This document shows, one piece after another, positions 15,501 through 56,646 of a stretch of 64,000 nucleotides of DNA. Both the position numbers and the translations under genes were made by a program. How positions within the stretch are numbered: position 1 is the stretch's first letter; each line of letters opens with the position of its first letter. Origin of the DNA: Monodelphis domestica. Taxonomy: Eukaryota > Chordata > Mammalia > Didelphimorphia > Didelphidae. The stretch lies in the NCBI RefSeq assembly GCF_027887165.1, contig NC_077233.1, positions 179,761,207-179,825,206 on the forward strand, given 5' to 3'. The notes under the pieces were generated by a model. The model worked only from the letters and a program-made list of their open reading frames with translations. It was not told where the DNA came from and did not search any database.

Positions 15501-17029
15501 TACTATATTCATTGATAGTAGAATCTACTTAAAACACAGGTCCATACATAAAATTAGGTACACTAAGTCATATTCTAAAAATTATACATCCATATTGATA
15601 TAATATGGGCACTTTTAATCCAAGTATTAATCCCATCCTCTGAAAGTAGTTATAAAGGGATCCATTCCATTGTCCAAAAGACAGCTGCTAACATGCCAAA
15701 GAGTTAATTTGCTTTTCCTTACTGTCTTATAGTCCATGTGTAAAGCTGGCTTAATGGCTTAAAAAGCAAGTCGTTTTATTATTTGGAAAAGAATTCTTCA
15801 GTCTGTTGATCACATCCTTTTTTTTCAGATTGATTTATGTAGGACTTATGAGTTAGGTAGGGGTCAGACAAGACCTCAGAGGGCTCATTGATAACAAATT
15901 GAGACAATTGCCAGAACTGGGTTACAGAAGCCACAATTCTGCTTTTTGTTTTGTTTGTTGCCAAGTCTGGTTGAGTTTAAGATTACCAACAATTTGCTTT
16001 TTTTTGCGCCCTCTGGTGGTAATGCCTGAATTCAATTTTAAACCTCAAAGAACAGTGGGGACTAACCTAGTTCACACAATTCCTTAGTTGGCAGAGTTTG
16101 AACTACAATCCAGATCTCCTGAGAGTATACATTTGTTCAAGGTACAATTGGTGTCAAGTCTCAGTATTAGGATCATAGATTTAGGTTTAGAATTGGAGTC
16201 ACCTTAGAAACCATCACTTACAAACTCTTTATGGAAGAGGAAACTGAAGCTGAGTTTCCAAGGCCGTTATACCATGTCCCACAACTAAAAAAGTAACTTG
16301 GCATATCTTGATAGTTAATAATATCAACTTCATATTTAAAGGACTGCATAAATGCCTTTTCTGAAAAGAAGTGCTTCTTACTGAAATTATTCCTGGGATC
16401 CCTTATAGTTCTAAATCCTGTGGACCAAAGTTGCAATGTTTTCAAGTGAACATTAAGAGGTAACTGCTGAAACTTAAAGGTAAACTTGGGATCTTTCATT
16501 TACATTCATCAATATAAACGAACAAAAATGTGAGGAAATTTTTCCTTTGTCCTTATAATCTTTTTTTTCCAGGTCTCTCCCACATACTTCCTCTTTCCTG
16601 GAATATTTTATATTATTCTCTTGCCTCTCCTATCTTTTTGACATAAGGCAAATTTACCAATGAGTTAAAGTATCTTTGCATATCCCAGTTATACAAGTAA
16701 CTGGAGTAACTGAAGATTACTTGAAAGGCTGCTTTCAGGTTTGATGGGATGGTACATCTCATGATTTGCTTGAAGTACTTGAAAAGATCCACTTTTTTTT
16801 TTTTAATTCCTTTGACCACGAATCAAGTTACTGTAGCTCTCTCCCATCCCCAAAACATAAGCATGGGGTAGACAACAACTGTTGAAGATCTTCATTAGAG
16901 CCACTTGGTGACCAGTGACAGTTTATCCTTCTTCCTACTAAGACATCAGCAGTATCACCCAGTGGGTGATGGTGCTCTGCTGAAGCTCTGTAAAAAATAG
17001 AAATACATCAAAAAATGACAACTCAAAAT
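15500..17029. other. ABAT-TMEM186 intergenic, mostly unrecognised
   Basis: AT-rich sequence with an antisense MIR piece at about 16170-16300. No exon or RNA gene is recognised. This is the tail-to-tail gap between ABAT and TMEM186. Confidence 0.5.
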
Positions 17030-17049
17030 AATCAACCCCCAAAACTGCT

Positions 17050-17464
17050 TTTATTAGACTGCAACATTAACAGTGTATGACTGTTTAAAAGGTTAAAAAA
17101 AAAATCCAATTGTGATAGTATGCCCTTCTGATTTCAATCCTATTTCTGAGGAGAACACAAAGCTGTCTTTCTGAAAGGGATGAAACTTCCTTTTTCCAGA
17201 AAAAGTACACAAACGGAAAATCAATTCTCACTGCACCACTAAAAGCAGTTCCAAGGTTCCAGAGTACATTCCTTTTTCAGCTCTTGACTTTGAAAGACAA
17301 AGCGGCTAACACACAAAAGGTGCCTGTTGACTGCTACCAGACCCTCAGTTTCTTGACACTTAGCCTCCCTTTCTAGTTTAAGTCCTAGGAGATATGCTTT
17401 ACCATTCAAAGCTTCTGTGAAAGCACATTTCTGTAAGATCCAGGAGTTTGTTTCCGCCAAACCA
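17050..17464 (-). other. TMEM186: TMEM186 3' UTR with AATAAA signal
   Basis: A canonical AATAAA on the minus strand (TTTATT at 17050-17055 on +) lies about 410 bp after the TMEM186 stop, with no repeat between. Cleavage near 17030 is inferred. Confidence 0.6.
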
Positions 17465-18091
17465 TCAATGATGTCCTTGGAGATTCCCAAACACCTTCAC
17501 AAAGCGTTTCCTATCCAGGATGCGTCCAAAACGAAGTGTTAAGTAGAAGGTCTGCTCACCATCGTACTGTTTTATCTTACAGAACACATCAAAGGGGTGT
17601 TCACTGGTATCAGATACAGGAATTATCTTGGCCACTGGGCAATATGTGTCCTGACGCCGGCCCCAGAAGGTCAGGTGTGCCACCCTCAACACAGTGCCAG
17701 CCTCATTTACATAAAGGATCCCAACAAGCCGACGAAAGAAATGGCTAATCAAATACAACATGGCTAGGGCAAAGCTAGCAACACCACTCATGAGAAAGAG
17801 GGAGTCCAGGGGAATGAGGCCCTGCATATAAAAGTAAAAGCCAGGTGGCAATATTACCACAGTAATTCCTGTCTGTAGAATTTTCAGCCGGGACAGTGAC
17901 CCACAGAATTTGATGCCAGGGAACCGATAAATCATCTGGAATTTCTCAGCCTCTATGGTAGGTGGTTTATCAGGGGATATGGAGATAGGTCTGCCCACAT
18001 GCAAACTGGAAACTTGCATCCTGCAAAACCAAGGACGAGGCTGCAACAAGGACACCCAACGAATTGGGAAACCAGTTCTGAAGATGGAAAT
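17465..18091 (-). CDS. TMEM186: TMEM186 coding exon 2 (main exon)
   Basis: The acceptor CCCTTTTTAG lies at 18092 and above on the minus strand. The exon has 209 codons including the stop and reads ISIFRTGFPIRWVSLLQPRP onward, ending FGNLQGHH. It holds both membrane segments and the conserved C-terminal domain. Confidence 0.97.
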   Translation of the reverse strand: MSIFRTGFPIRWVSLLQPRPWFCRMQVSSLHVGRPISISPDKPPTIEAEKFQMIYRFPGIKFCGSLSRLKILQTGITVVILPPGFYFYMQGLIPLDSLFLMSGVASFALAMLYLISHFFRRLVGILYVNEAGTVLRVAHLTFWGRRQDTYCPVAKIIPVSDTSEHPFDVFCKIKQYDGEQTFYLTLRFGRILDRKRFVKVFGNLQGHH

Positions 18092-20020
18092 CTAAAAAGG
18101 GAAAAGAAACTCTTTCACACATTCCAATATAAAGTAACAGATAGGGAAGTTGAGTCTTTACCCTCAAAAGTATAACATATAAACAAGCAAGATAAACAAA
18201 AATAAAGACAATGCAAATATCTCAGGCTCACAACCCAGATGTCATCCTCACTCTTACCTCCCACACCCAGTAAGTTGTCAAGCCCTGATTTTACCTTCCC
18301 AACATCTCTCATAATTTGCCCACTCTCCTCTGACAATGTCAACACTCTGCTGGTTCTCATCACATTCCACTGAGACTACTACAGTAGCCTGTTGATTGGC
18401 CTCCTTGCCTCAAGTCTCTCCAGTCCATCCTCCTCTCCTGTATCAAAGTGATCTTCCTAAATCACAGGTCTAACCTTATCACTTCATTATTGGCCTCTTC
18501 CTTCTCAGTGATCCAGTGATACTGGTTTCCATGCTGTTCCTCAAACAAAACATTATGAATTCTTTCTGTCCATGTCTGCCTCCTGACTTCAAGTCCCAGC
18601 TAAATCTCACCTTCTACAGGAAACATTTCCTAATCCTTCTTAATTCTAGAGCCTTCTCTGTTAACTATTTCCAATTTATCCTCTGTATAGCTTGTTTGAA
18701 CATAGTTGCTTGAATTCTATCTCCTCTATTAGACTACCAACTCCCTGAAAACAGGGACTATTTTTTTTTTTGGTCATTCTCTGTATATCCAGTACACTGC
18801 ACAGCTGCTGATATGAGTCATTTAATAAATGCTTGCTGAAGGGGTGGCTCGGTGGCACAGTGGATAATATGAAGTTGGGAGGTCCTGGATTCAAACCTGA
18901 CCTCAGACACTTACTAGCTGTATGACTAGGCAAGTCACTTAACCCCAACTGCCGAGTCCTTGACCCTCTTCTGTGTTAAGAGTTAATATTAAGACATTAA
19001 AAAGGTACGTGGGGGTGGGAGGGTACTTGAATCAGGAAGTCTTCCCTTAGAAGATAACATCTGAAACAAGCCTTGAAAGAAGTTATGGAAAAAGAGGGAA
19101 AGGTGAGGAAAGAAGAACATTTCAGAGAGTTACATATTTTTCTGGAAATAGCAATAAGGCCAGTTTGGCTGTTGTGTAGAGCACATGAAGGACAACGTCA
19201 AAAAAAGATTGTAAAGTCTATTAGTAAAAGGAACTAAGATAGTTTAACCCGGGAGTAGGAAGGCTGAGCCGGTTTTGGGGTCACGGGAACAACTGCCTAA
19301 ACAATGACTCTGGCTTTACCAAGAAGAGTGAGGGATGAGGTGAGGTGGGAATTCTGAAAGGGATAGAGGCAAACGATCAAGGGAAGAAACTTCTCGGGCC
19401 CATGAGGTGTAAGCCTGAGAATGGGGCAGCAGACCCCAGTGCCAAGATTCCCAGTCCGGGTTAAGGGAGGGGATGTCGAGGGTGGGGTGGGGAGGAGGGT
19501 GAGGGTTTGGGAGGGTGGAGTGGAGGACGGGGCGTGGTGCGATGTGTCCAGAAGCCTTTCCACACCCCCCTTAATCCAGGCACTTTCCCTCTTTTAATTA
19601 TTTACTATTTATCCTGTAAGTAACTTGCTTTACATATATTTATTTGCATGTGATCTCTTCCGTTTTATTGGAAGCTCCTACAGAGCAAGGATTGTCTTTT
19701 ACCTCTTTTTGCATCTTCAGGGCATAGTGCAATACCTTAGTACAAAGCACATAGTAGCTGCTTAATAAATGTTTGTTGAATTTACTGAATTGAATCGGCC
19801 TCACGACCCTATGACGTGATAACTGTCTAACTGTCTAAGGCCTGAAGGACCACAAAGCGCGGCCCACGACAGGAAAGGTACTTCCACCCTACTGCAGATT
19901 ACGCAACTAAGTTCGGACTCCTAGCTAGGGGATCTAGTCAGCTGCCCTTCTCGGAAGACTCTACACCTCCCACCTCCCACATTCGGAACATCAGCCGCTC
20001 ACCATGATACTGCCTCTCAT
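17465..20020 (-). CDS. TMEM186: TMEM186, mitochondrial complex I assembly membrane protein
   Basis: TMEM186 is an inner mitochondrial membrane protein that associates with the complex I assembly (MCIA) machinery. Two coding exons on the minus strand, 20003-20020 and 17465-18091, join in phase 0 to give 214 residues (human 213). The body matches human TMEM186 well: KFQMIYRFPGIKFCGSLSRL, RRLVGILYVNEAGTVLRVAH, then FWGRRQDTYCP and LRFGRILDRKRF. Two hydrophobic stretches are visible, around ITVVILPPGFYFYMQ and LFLMSGVASFALAMLYLI. The N-terminus (MRGSIMISIFRTGFPIRW) is basic with no acidic residue, as expected of a mitochondrial presequence. The first exon encodes only six residues, so a start inside exon 2 would lose the presequence. 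It is divergent from PMM2 and convergent with ABAT. Confidence 0.95.
18230..18840 (+). repeat. L2 LINE, 3' part
   Basis: CCAGATGTCATCCTCACTCT, CTTGCCTCAAGTCTCTCCAG and AAATCACAGGTCTAACCTTA, ending in TTTAATAAATGCTTGCTGAA, the L2 3' end. Confidence 0.85.
18841..18995 (+). repeat. tRNA-derived CORE-SINE
   Basis: GGGGTGGCTCGGTGGCACAG head, GATTCAAACCTGACCTCAGA, GCAAGTCACTTAACCCCAAC. Directly abuts the L2 3' end. Confidence 0.8.
19585..19797 (+). repeat. L2 LINE, 3' end
   Basis: TTTACTATTTATCCTGTAAG, then AGCACATAGTAGCTGCTTAA and TAAATGTTTGTTGAATTTAC. It lies about 200 bp from TMEM186 exon 1. Confidence 0.85.
20003..20020 (-). CDS. TMEM186: TMEM186 coding exon 1 (18 nt)
   Basis: The minus strand reads ATG AGA GGC AGT ATC ATG followed by the donor GTGAGC. 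The exon codes for MRGSIM in phase 0. The start codon abuts an ETS-type CCGGAA site, typical of a short-leader CpG promoter. The start was chosen because it joins in frame to exon 2 and gives the human length. Confidence 0.85.
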
Positions 20021-49801
<29,781 letters not shown>

Positions 49802-51590
49802 CCTTTCATTTCCTGGCCTTAAGACTGAATGGGAAAAAGTCATCTCGAAACTATGGAGAAGGTTAACAAGCCTTGGAACACTGCTACATCACCATTTCAA
49901 ACTTGAGAAATCCTCCCTTGCCCATCACCAATTCAGACATTCAATGGAGCTTTGCCACATGTGTTGAAAAAAATATTTTCCCATTTTCTAGGGCAAAACT
50001 AAGGTGTATAATTGTAGTATATGTTTGTCCCTTTGGAGAAGTTCTCATACTGGAACAAGAAAGGTGACATACAAACTGACCAAACCCAGGGGTCCTGTGA
50101 CAGATGGGTTTTACCCCTTCCCAAATTTAAAGTTGTGCAAATACAGGTGGACCCCCCACCACAGCAAAATAGGACAGGAAACTGTTTACTAATGATTCCT
50201 ATGTGAAAAATTATGCAGTTCAAAATTTAAACCCACAAACCTAAATGAAAACTGCTCCTACTGACTTTAGGATTTAATGAAGGCTCCTTGTTTTCCCAAA
50301 ACTCTATCGTGAGGTTGACTTACATGTGTTCAAGGCTTTATTCAAGTTGAATGACTGTGTCCTCTTCTTAACCTCCATTCATTTTTGTGAAGCTAATCTT
50401 GTATGACCAGCCAGATAAATGGACAGATGACAGCCAGTAGAAAAACCTGTATCTCTGTCCAGCATTGTTGGAAATTCTTACTCCTATCTGAATAGTGCAG
50501 CTAATCCACCTGCTGTATAACCATCGCATCTGTCCCTCACTGCCTTTGATGGAAGAAAATGGAAAACATTTAGCTAAGAAGTGGTTGCTGAGGCTAGAGA
50601 AGCCTTCTTCCAGCACCCTACCCTGATGGGAGCTTTGCTTTACAGAAGCCAAGCTGGGCTCTTGAACATCCTAAAACAAAACGGTTCTAGACCTCTCTCC
50701 AAACTTTCAGGAAACAAGTTATTCTTGTTTAGGTTGGCTAAGAAATGCTCTATGCTACCTCCTACTTACTTTAAAGGTAAAGTTAAGAAAAAAAATCCTA
50801 ATCCGTTAAACAATGTGAAGTTTTTCATCCCCTCTTCCATTATTTATTAGGGGAAAATGCCATCTACTCTTGATAAACCTCTAACAGAACTGACTGCTTT
50901 GGAAGGGGTAATAACACCTTTGGTTTCACTTCTCTTAATTGCTTTAAAACTTCCTTATTTGAATTTTTGATGAAAAATGGTACAAAAGCAAAAACCCTTT
51001 TGCCCATATCGTAATGTGCTCCTGGAGAGTAAAAATTTTTAAGGAAGAAAATGAAATGGTTAAAAATGTCTTTTTTTATTTAAATCTTTTAAAAAGAAAA
51101 CTCAGGCACTCCCTCTTTGCTGCTACTGAAAGAATCAAAGGCTAGGTGGCCATACCAGCAGCACCAGCATCTGAAACTGGGTCTCTACTGCCAAGATTTT
51201 GTATCAATCAGCTAGACTTCCCATTGACTAGCTTTCTCTCCAGCCAGCATCAGTCAAACCCAATGTGGATCTGGCCCATAGCATGCAAGCAAGCACAAAG
51301 AGAGGGAAGAATAACCCTTCTACCACAGTAGACTAATGCTGTTCCTTGCTACCTTATACCTAGGCACTGGGCTGGGGAAAAGTTTGGAGGTGGGGAGAAA
51401 GCAGAGGGACTGATGTTGACTCATGAATGTTCTCTGCTGCCCCCACCCAAAGTGTTGCACATGGTATTTCTGATTAGTAAAACTCAAAAACTATGACCAG
51501 CTAAAAGCTTGGTTTTTTAAACATTGCAAATGGTGTAATGATGTACAAAACTATTTCAAAATCAAAAATAAAATTTCACAATTTTTAGCA
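49802..51590 (+). other. PMM2: PMM2 3' UTR
   Basis: Non-repetitive sequence follows the stop. A canonical AATAAA at 51567-51572 followed by T/G-rich sequence is the likely main polyadenylation signal, giving a 3' UTR of about 1.8 kb. No interspersed repeat is visible in it, in contrast to the introns. Confidence 0.6.
51567..51572 (+). terminator. Likely PMM2 polyadenylation signal AATAAA
   Basis: AATAAA in an A-rich context about 1.77 kb after the PMM2 stop. Cleavage is expected 15-25 bp later. Confidence 0.6.
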
Positions 51591-51908
51591 AAAGCACAAA
51601 TTTGGTATGCATCTTTGCTAACATGAGCTCAGGAGTTAAGGTTTGCAAGTGTGCCGTGCAATTACAAAGTGAGTCATTTGATTACTTAGGCTCTACAGAT
51701 GAGACAGAATAAATGCACCTTCCCTCCTCCTCCTCGCCTTTGGTCTTTGGTCAAACTGAAAGAATAGTCCTTAGAAACGTTTTAAAAGCTGTCATTTTCT
51801 CTGCTTCCTTCCATTTCTAATATTTTATAAATAGTAGTTAAACCACACCTCTATCTTAGTACTTTTGCCAGCCCCACTGACCAGATGCTTCCTAACAACA
51901 CCCACTTC

Positions 51909-52075
51909 TGGGGCAGCTAGGTGACTCAGAGAAGACAGAGCCAGGCCTGGAATTGGAAGGATATGGGTTCAAATCTGGCCTCAGACACTTCCTAGCTGTG
52001 TGACCCTGGCAAGTCACTTAACCCCAATTACCTAGCCCTTAGTGCTCTTCTGTCTTAGAACTGATACTAAGACCC
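51909..52075 (+). repeat. tRNA-derived CORE-SINE
   Basis: TGGGGCAGCTAGGTGACTCA head, GGTTCAAATCTGGCCTCAGA, TGTGACCCTGGCAAGTCACT; 3' end truncated. Confidence 0.9.
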
Positions 52076-54224
52076 ACTTCTCTTTCTCCTATGGCCTTTG
52101 GCTCCCTGCCTGTAGTTCAAAATTGATCAGTCTTTCATTTCTATACTGTTAAGCACCAAATTGAAGGAAAATTTCCCTTACGTGTTGCTTTTTCCACAAG
52201 TAAAAATTTACTACACAATTCTTACAACTTAGGTTTAGACTACCTCACTGGATTCTAGGATAACACTTTACATACATAGAACTGTTTAATGTTAAGAGTT
52301 GGAAAAGGCCTTGCCAAGACTAATACGTAAGGCTCTTTAGTACACTGCTCTTTCCAGCATGAAAAACCATTTCTAACTATTACGGGAGAGTTTTTCAAAG
52401 CTTAATTAAAAAAAAAAAGCCTTAAATTTATCCCAAATTATCCAAGTAAGCGTCTTTCCACTTTTAACAATTGCCTCCCAAGATAAATATTTTAATGCCC
52501 CCCCCCAAAAAAATCCAAAGAATTAGTTCTAGCTTCTCAAACCTGAACAAAAACTTATCTATAAATCAGACTGTGTTCTCCTTTGACTTGCGGACATTTT
52601 CCCTGAATTTTTGTAGAATGTTCATAGAATAACTCCTTCAAGAATGGAGGAAGGTATTTGTAAACCTTAAAGCACTCTACAGGTGTGAGTGTATATGTAT
52701 ACCATGGCACGGATGGAGCCTCCATGTAACACTCACCTCCTCATACACGTACTGCTGGGCTCTCTGTAGGAATAGCATATAGCGTAGTAGGAATAGCACT
52801 GCCTTTGGAGTCAGAGCCCAAGGCCTGGGTCTGCCACATGATTTAGTCTCTCAAAGCTTCTGTTTCCACATTTGTGAGACAGTTGATCAAGATGATCTAC
52901 CTCTAAGTCCCCTCCTAGTTCTCCATCTATTATCCTCTGATGTATTCTACCCAGGAAATTGTTAGGCAGCTGTGTCTAGGCTCTGTTCATAACTAGAAAA
53001 ACATCATGGAAGCACAGTAGGCGCCTGAATGGCAAACAAAACCTTTCTGGAAAACACAAGATCCTCTTGCAATTTGCTAGAACGTAGACAAAGTAACTTC
53101 TTAGGCAGTCTTTCCATCTTGAATACATGTTTGTATGCAGCTTGAAAGCACAGAATGTGTCATTAGAAGAACAGAATTCAAATCCCAGGTCACTCTCTTT
53201 AGTTTAACTACATTATCAAACAGATATACCACCCCTGTGGCCATGGCAAGTTGTTTTAAGCAGTCTGAACCCTGAGTCTGAAGAGATGGAATTTTGGAAG
53301 AAGAAAATGTATTTGCAAGGAGATGCTACGAAATGCAGTGGAGCAGTGATTGACAAGAGAGATTCTTAGAACCTTGGCGTTGGGGTGGAATCTGAAAAGG
53401 TTGTAACTACCAGTTCTGAGTGTTGAGAGGAAACTGAGGGTGAAACAGCTCAGAGGGACTCCTACTCGAGCCTTGGGAAGTGAACCCCACTCCGGAGAAG
53501 GATTCTCCTATCAAACTGGAGATCTGTAAAGTCCCTAAAAGCTTTTCTGTTACAAGAAGAAGAGACCAACAAGGGAGCGGATTTGAACTCCTGAGGTAGA
53601 CAGAATCGCTCTTGGTTCCCGATTCCTCATCCAACTTCACCTTATACTCTAGACTTATTCCTTTTGTGAATTAGCCTAGTGAAGGCAGATTAGAAAGCCT
53701 TTAGATAGAGAGAAGGATCAAAATGTAGCTGAGGGCTGCCAAGGCCAGACATTGAGAGAGTTATGGACTCCTTTGGGCCTTGTCATTCTTGGGGAGAGGA
53801 CTCTGGGATGGGGGAAGGCTTTGACCCAGAATGTACGTTCTGACAGAAAATAAGTTATAAGAAGAGAAGCTTGAGAAAGACAACGTAGGAACCTGGGATC
53901 TAAAGCAATGACAGTACCACAACCTTATACTTGCATGATGCTTTACAATTTATAGTGTGCTTATATTCAGTCTTCCCATCAACCCTTTGATAACTATTAC
54001 GCTCATTTTTTAGCTAATGTAACTGAGGCTCAGGAAAGTAGCTCAAATTCAGTCAGATGATATAGACAGCTTATCTTTTCGATCACTAGGACCACTGATG
54101 TAGAGAAATGTAGAATGGGAAGGAACTATAGAGATTCGTTCACTTACCCCAACTGCACCTACCCTCTTTAAAATTTTTTTTATTTTATTCATCTTAATAA
54201 CAATAATTTCATTTTAATAATCAA

Positions 54225-54360
54225 TGGGATAGGTTAAGATGGCACAATGCATAGAGCACCATGCCTGAAGTCAGGAGGATCTGCATTTAAATCTGACCTC
54301 AGGCACACACTTCCTAGGTAAGACACTTAACCCTGTTTGCCTGGCCCTTGCCCTTTTGTA
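54225..54360 (+). repeat. tRNA-derived SINE fragment
   Basis: GATGGCACAATGCATAGAGC, CTGAAGTCAGGAGGATCTGC and TAAATCTGACCTCAGGCACA. Confidence 0.75.
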
Positions 54361-54879
54361 TCTGGAAAGTAAAGTCCAGAGATGAAGTGAACATGCCCAA
54401 GACCACTTGGTAAGAGACGGACAGCCTTTTGCTGATGATCCTCTGAGCACTGTTGGCCTGGCTGCCAGACACACAATTTGTTGCACCCTACCCTAGTGTC
54501 TCATAACCTAGTAGCACTAATAAAATATCTGCTGATGACAAACCTTGTGCCTGGTACAGTGGAAAAAATGTTAAATTTCATCTTGGGGACCTGTGTTCAA
54601 ATCCTAAGGCTGCTACTTAACTCTTAACTACCTACCCTCCCTGGGCTACCATTTCTCTATCAAGTAGTTGGGCTGAACGAGATTAAAATGGCATTGGGAA
54701 ATGTTTAACCAAATAAAAACACAATGCAACATAATATTAATTTGTAGTTTTCTAAAGTCAGTGTGCAGGCTTCTGTTTCAAGATACTCTTGGATAATGTC
54801 TAAAGTTCCTTCCAGCTCTCAGTTTCTAATCCTACATCATTTTTTAAATCAAGTGTTTCTAGCTGTCAGCCCGTTTTCA

Positions 54880-56483
54880 AATAGCGTGACTCTTATAGAA
54901 TAAACAAGAAACAATAACAAAAGTTAAGGAACTTTACTTTAGCCATTTTCAACAAAAGTTAACAAGCAGTTAATTCTTGAACTTCAGTTTTAAATCATCA
55001 GCAAATAAGCAGCCATTTAAAATGTTTTAATCATTTTCTAAAAACCACAAAATTCAGAATATAGCATACATTTTTCCTTTTAAATAGCAACCACTGTAAA
55101 TGCAGAAAACCAATTACAAAGAAAATCCAAAAGGTTCATTTGCTTAAAAAAAGAACTTAAATATGTACAGTACGTGCAATCTTGTAGCAAGACAAGCGCA
55201 CACATGCAATTGTATCTGGTTTAAGGCAGGAACCTTAATCACTAAAAAAAAAAAACTAAACATTTAATATGTCACATTTAAAATAAGTCACCATACAAAA
55301 TATGTTTAAAATGTTCACTTTACTCAGGTTGTCAGAAAGCAAGCAATTACCCCCCTCAGTCAGCTAGCGTTGCCGCACAAACCTTAAGAGATGGTTTTGT
55401 GTTCTAAACAGGAGCCCTCACTGTACCACCTTTCACAGTATAATGGTTCAAACAGAGCACAAAACAGCCAAAAAACCAGAGAGGTGGATCCAAACTTGAC
55501 ACCTAAGCATCAAAGCCCAAAGGCTTCATTAGGAGCAGGGATGTCCTCATACTGGGGCCTCAAAAGTAGAAAAATGTAAAGCTTTACAGCAGGAATGAGG
55601 GATTCTGTCTTACAACTTTGCATGACTGAAACTCTCCATAGTACCCCGATGGGATCCTGGGAGTTACATAGGGGCTGGGCTGCCTAATCTCTCTCCCATC
55701 AATCCCTCTCCTCTCGCCAGCTGGTTGGCCCTCCTGCTTCCCCACCCTTAGATGGTACCCTCTCAAGAAAGGCACTGAAACAACTTCCCAAGAATCCAGA
55801 GATTCATTCCCCACACTCAACTGCTTCTCCCAAGTCTCCATCATCCTCAGGTCATCCCCATTCTAACTAATCAGTAATCCTGGCTCAATGCTAAGGCAAA
55901 GGCTAAGACTAGCTAAGGACACTGAGAGGCGACAAGCTGAGTCACTATAGCATTGGGGCCTCAGGGAAGAAAATCCAAACTATCCATTAGGCCCCTTCCC
56001 AGGCCTCTGTCCCAGAGCTGTAACTGGTGGTGTAAAGGCCCCGGCACATACAGGTACAGGGAGCAGGTCCTTCTATGTGGAAGCTGGAGCTAACAGTTGC
56101 CCAGCCAGAATGTTAGGAAAATAACACATCCCAAAAGGTTGCCCTTTCTAAATCTTCTTGGGCTTAAAGTTTAATCCTCCACTCAGCTACTGAGCCTCCT
56201 CTTGTTAAAAAAATTAATACATTTCAGGGGGTAAGGCGTCAAAACACGTCCCCCCTCACCCCTGCCCCTGGCCCCTGGTCCCCCCTTCTCCTTTCTTCAG
56301 CAATTAAGTCACATCTAACAATTTGACCCTTGAGTTCCCACTCCCTTCCCACCCTTTGGCTGAAATTTACTCATAACTCATCTGTCTGTCCCCAAAACTT
56401 GTCCCACCTCCCCTCCCAAAACAGTGTCCTCCAGGAGAGCCAAGCTGGGGAGAAGAGAGGAAGCAGGGGTACCAGGAGGCCAC
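54880..56483 (-). other. CARHSP1: Probable CARHSP1 3' UTR
   Basis: Non-repetitive sequence extends from the CARHSP1 stop leftward for about 1.6 kb, ending near MIR and SINE debris. No AATAAA is seen on the minus strand here; ATTAAA variants occur near 55263-55268 and 55026-55031. The end is uncertain. Confidence 0.4.
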
Positions 56484-56646
56484 CTAGGAACTGATGACAT
56501 GTCCTGACCAGGTCTCATGTTTGGTGCCTGGTGCCAGGTGAGTGATGACAACTTCCACAGCCTGGTGCTTCTCATTCTTGGGTGGGATTGAACACATCTT
56601 GTAAGTGACTTCATCTCCTTCCATAGGCACGTATTCTCCTTCCACA
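56484..56646 (-). CDS. CARHSP1: CARHSP1 last coding exon
   Basis: Acceptor TTCCCTGACAG. Encodes [40 protein letters not shown] and [13 protein letters not shown], stop TAG at 56486-56484. Confidence 0.97.

Larger units (their letters stand above)
18092..20002 (-). other. TMEM186 intron
   Basis: GT-AG intron of 1911 bp. It contains a sense L2, a CORE-SINE and a second L2 3' end; the part from about 19000 to 19560 has no recognised repeat and becomes GC-richer. Confidence 0.85.
51591..54879. other. PMM2-CARHSP1 tail-to-tail intergenic region
   Basis: No gene recognised. It holds a CORE-SINE (51909-52075), a sense MIR (about 52785-52935), an antisense MIR (about 53900-54075), a tRNA-type SINE (about 54225-54360) and a sense MIR (about 54545-54670). 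The part 52940-53890 has no recognised element. Confidence 0.6.

Noticed and set aside
17239-17490. An 83-residue minus-strand frame after TMEM186
   Set aside because: It overlaps the TMEM186 3' UTR and the end of the real coding exon in another frame, with no similarity.
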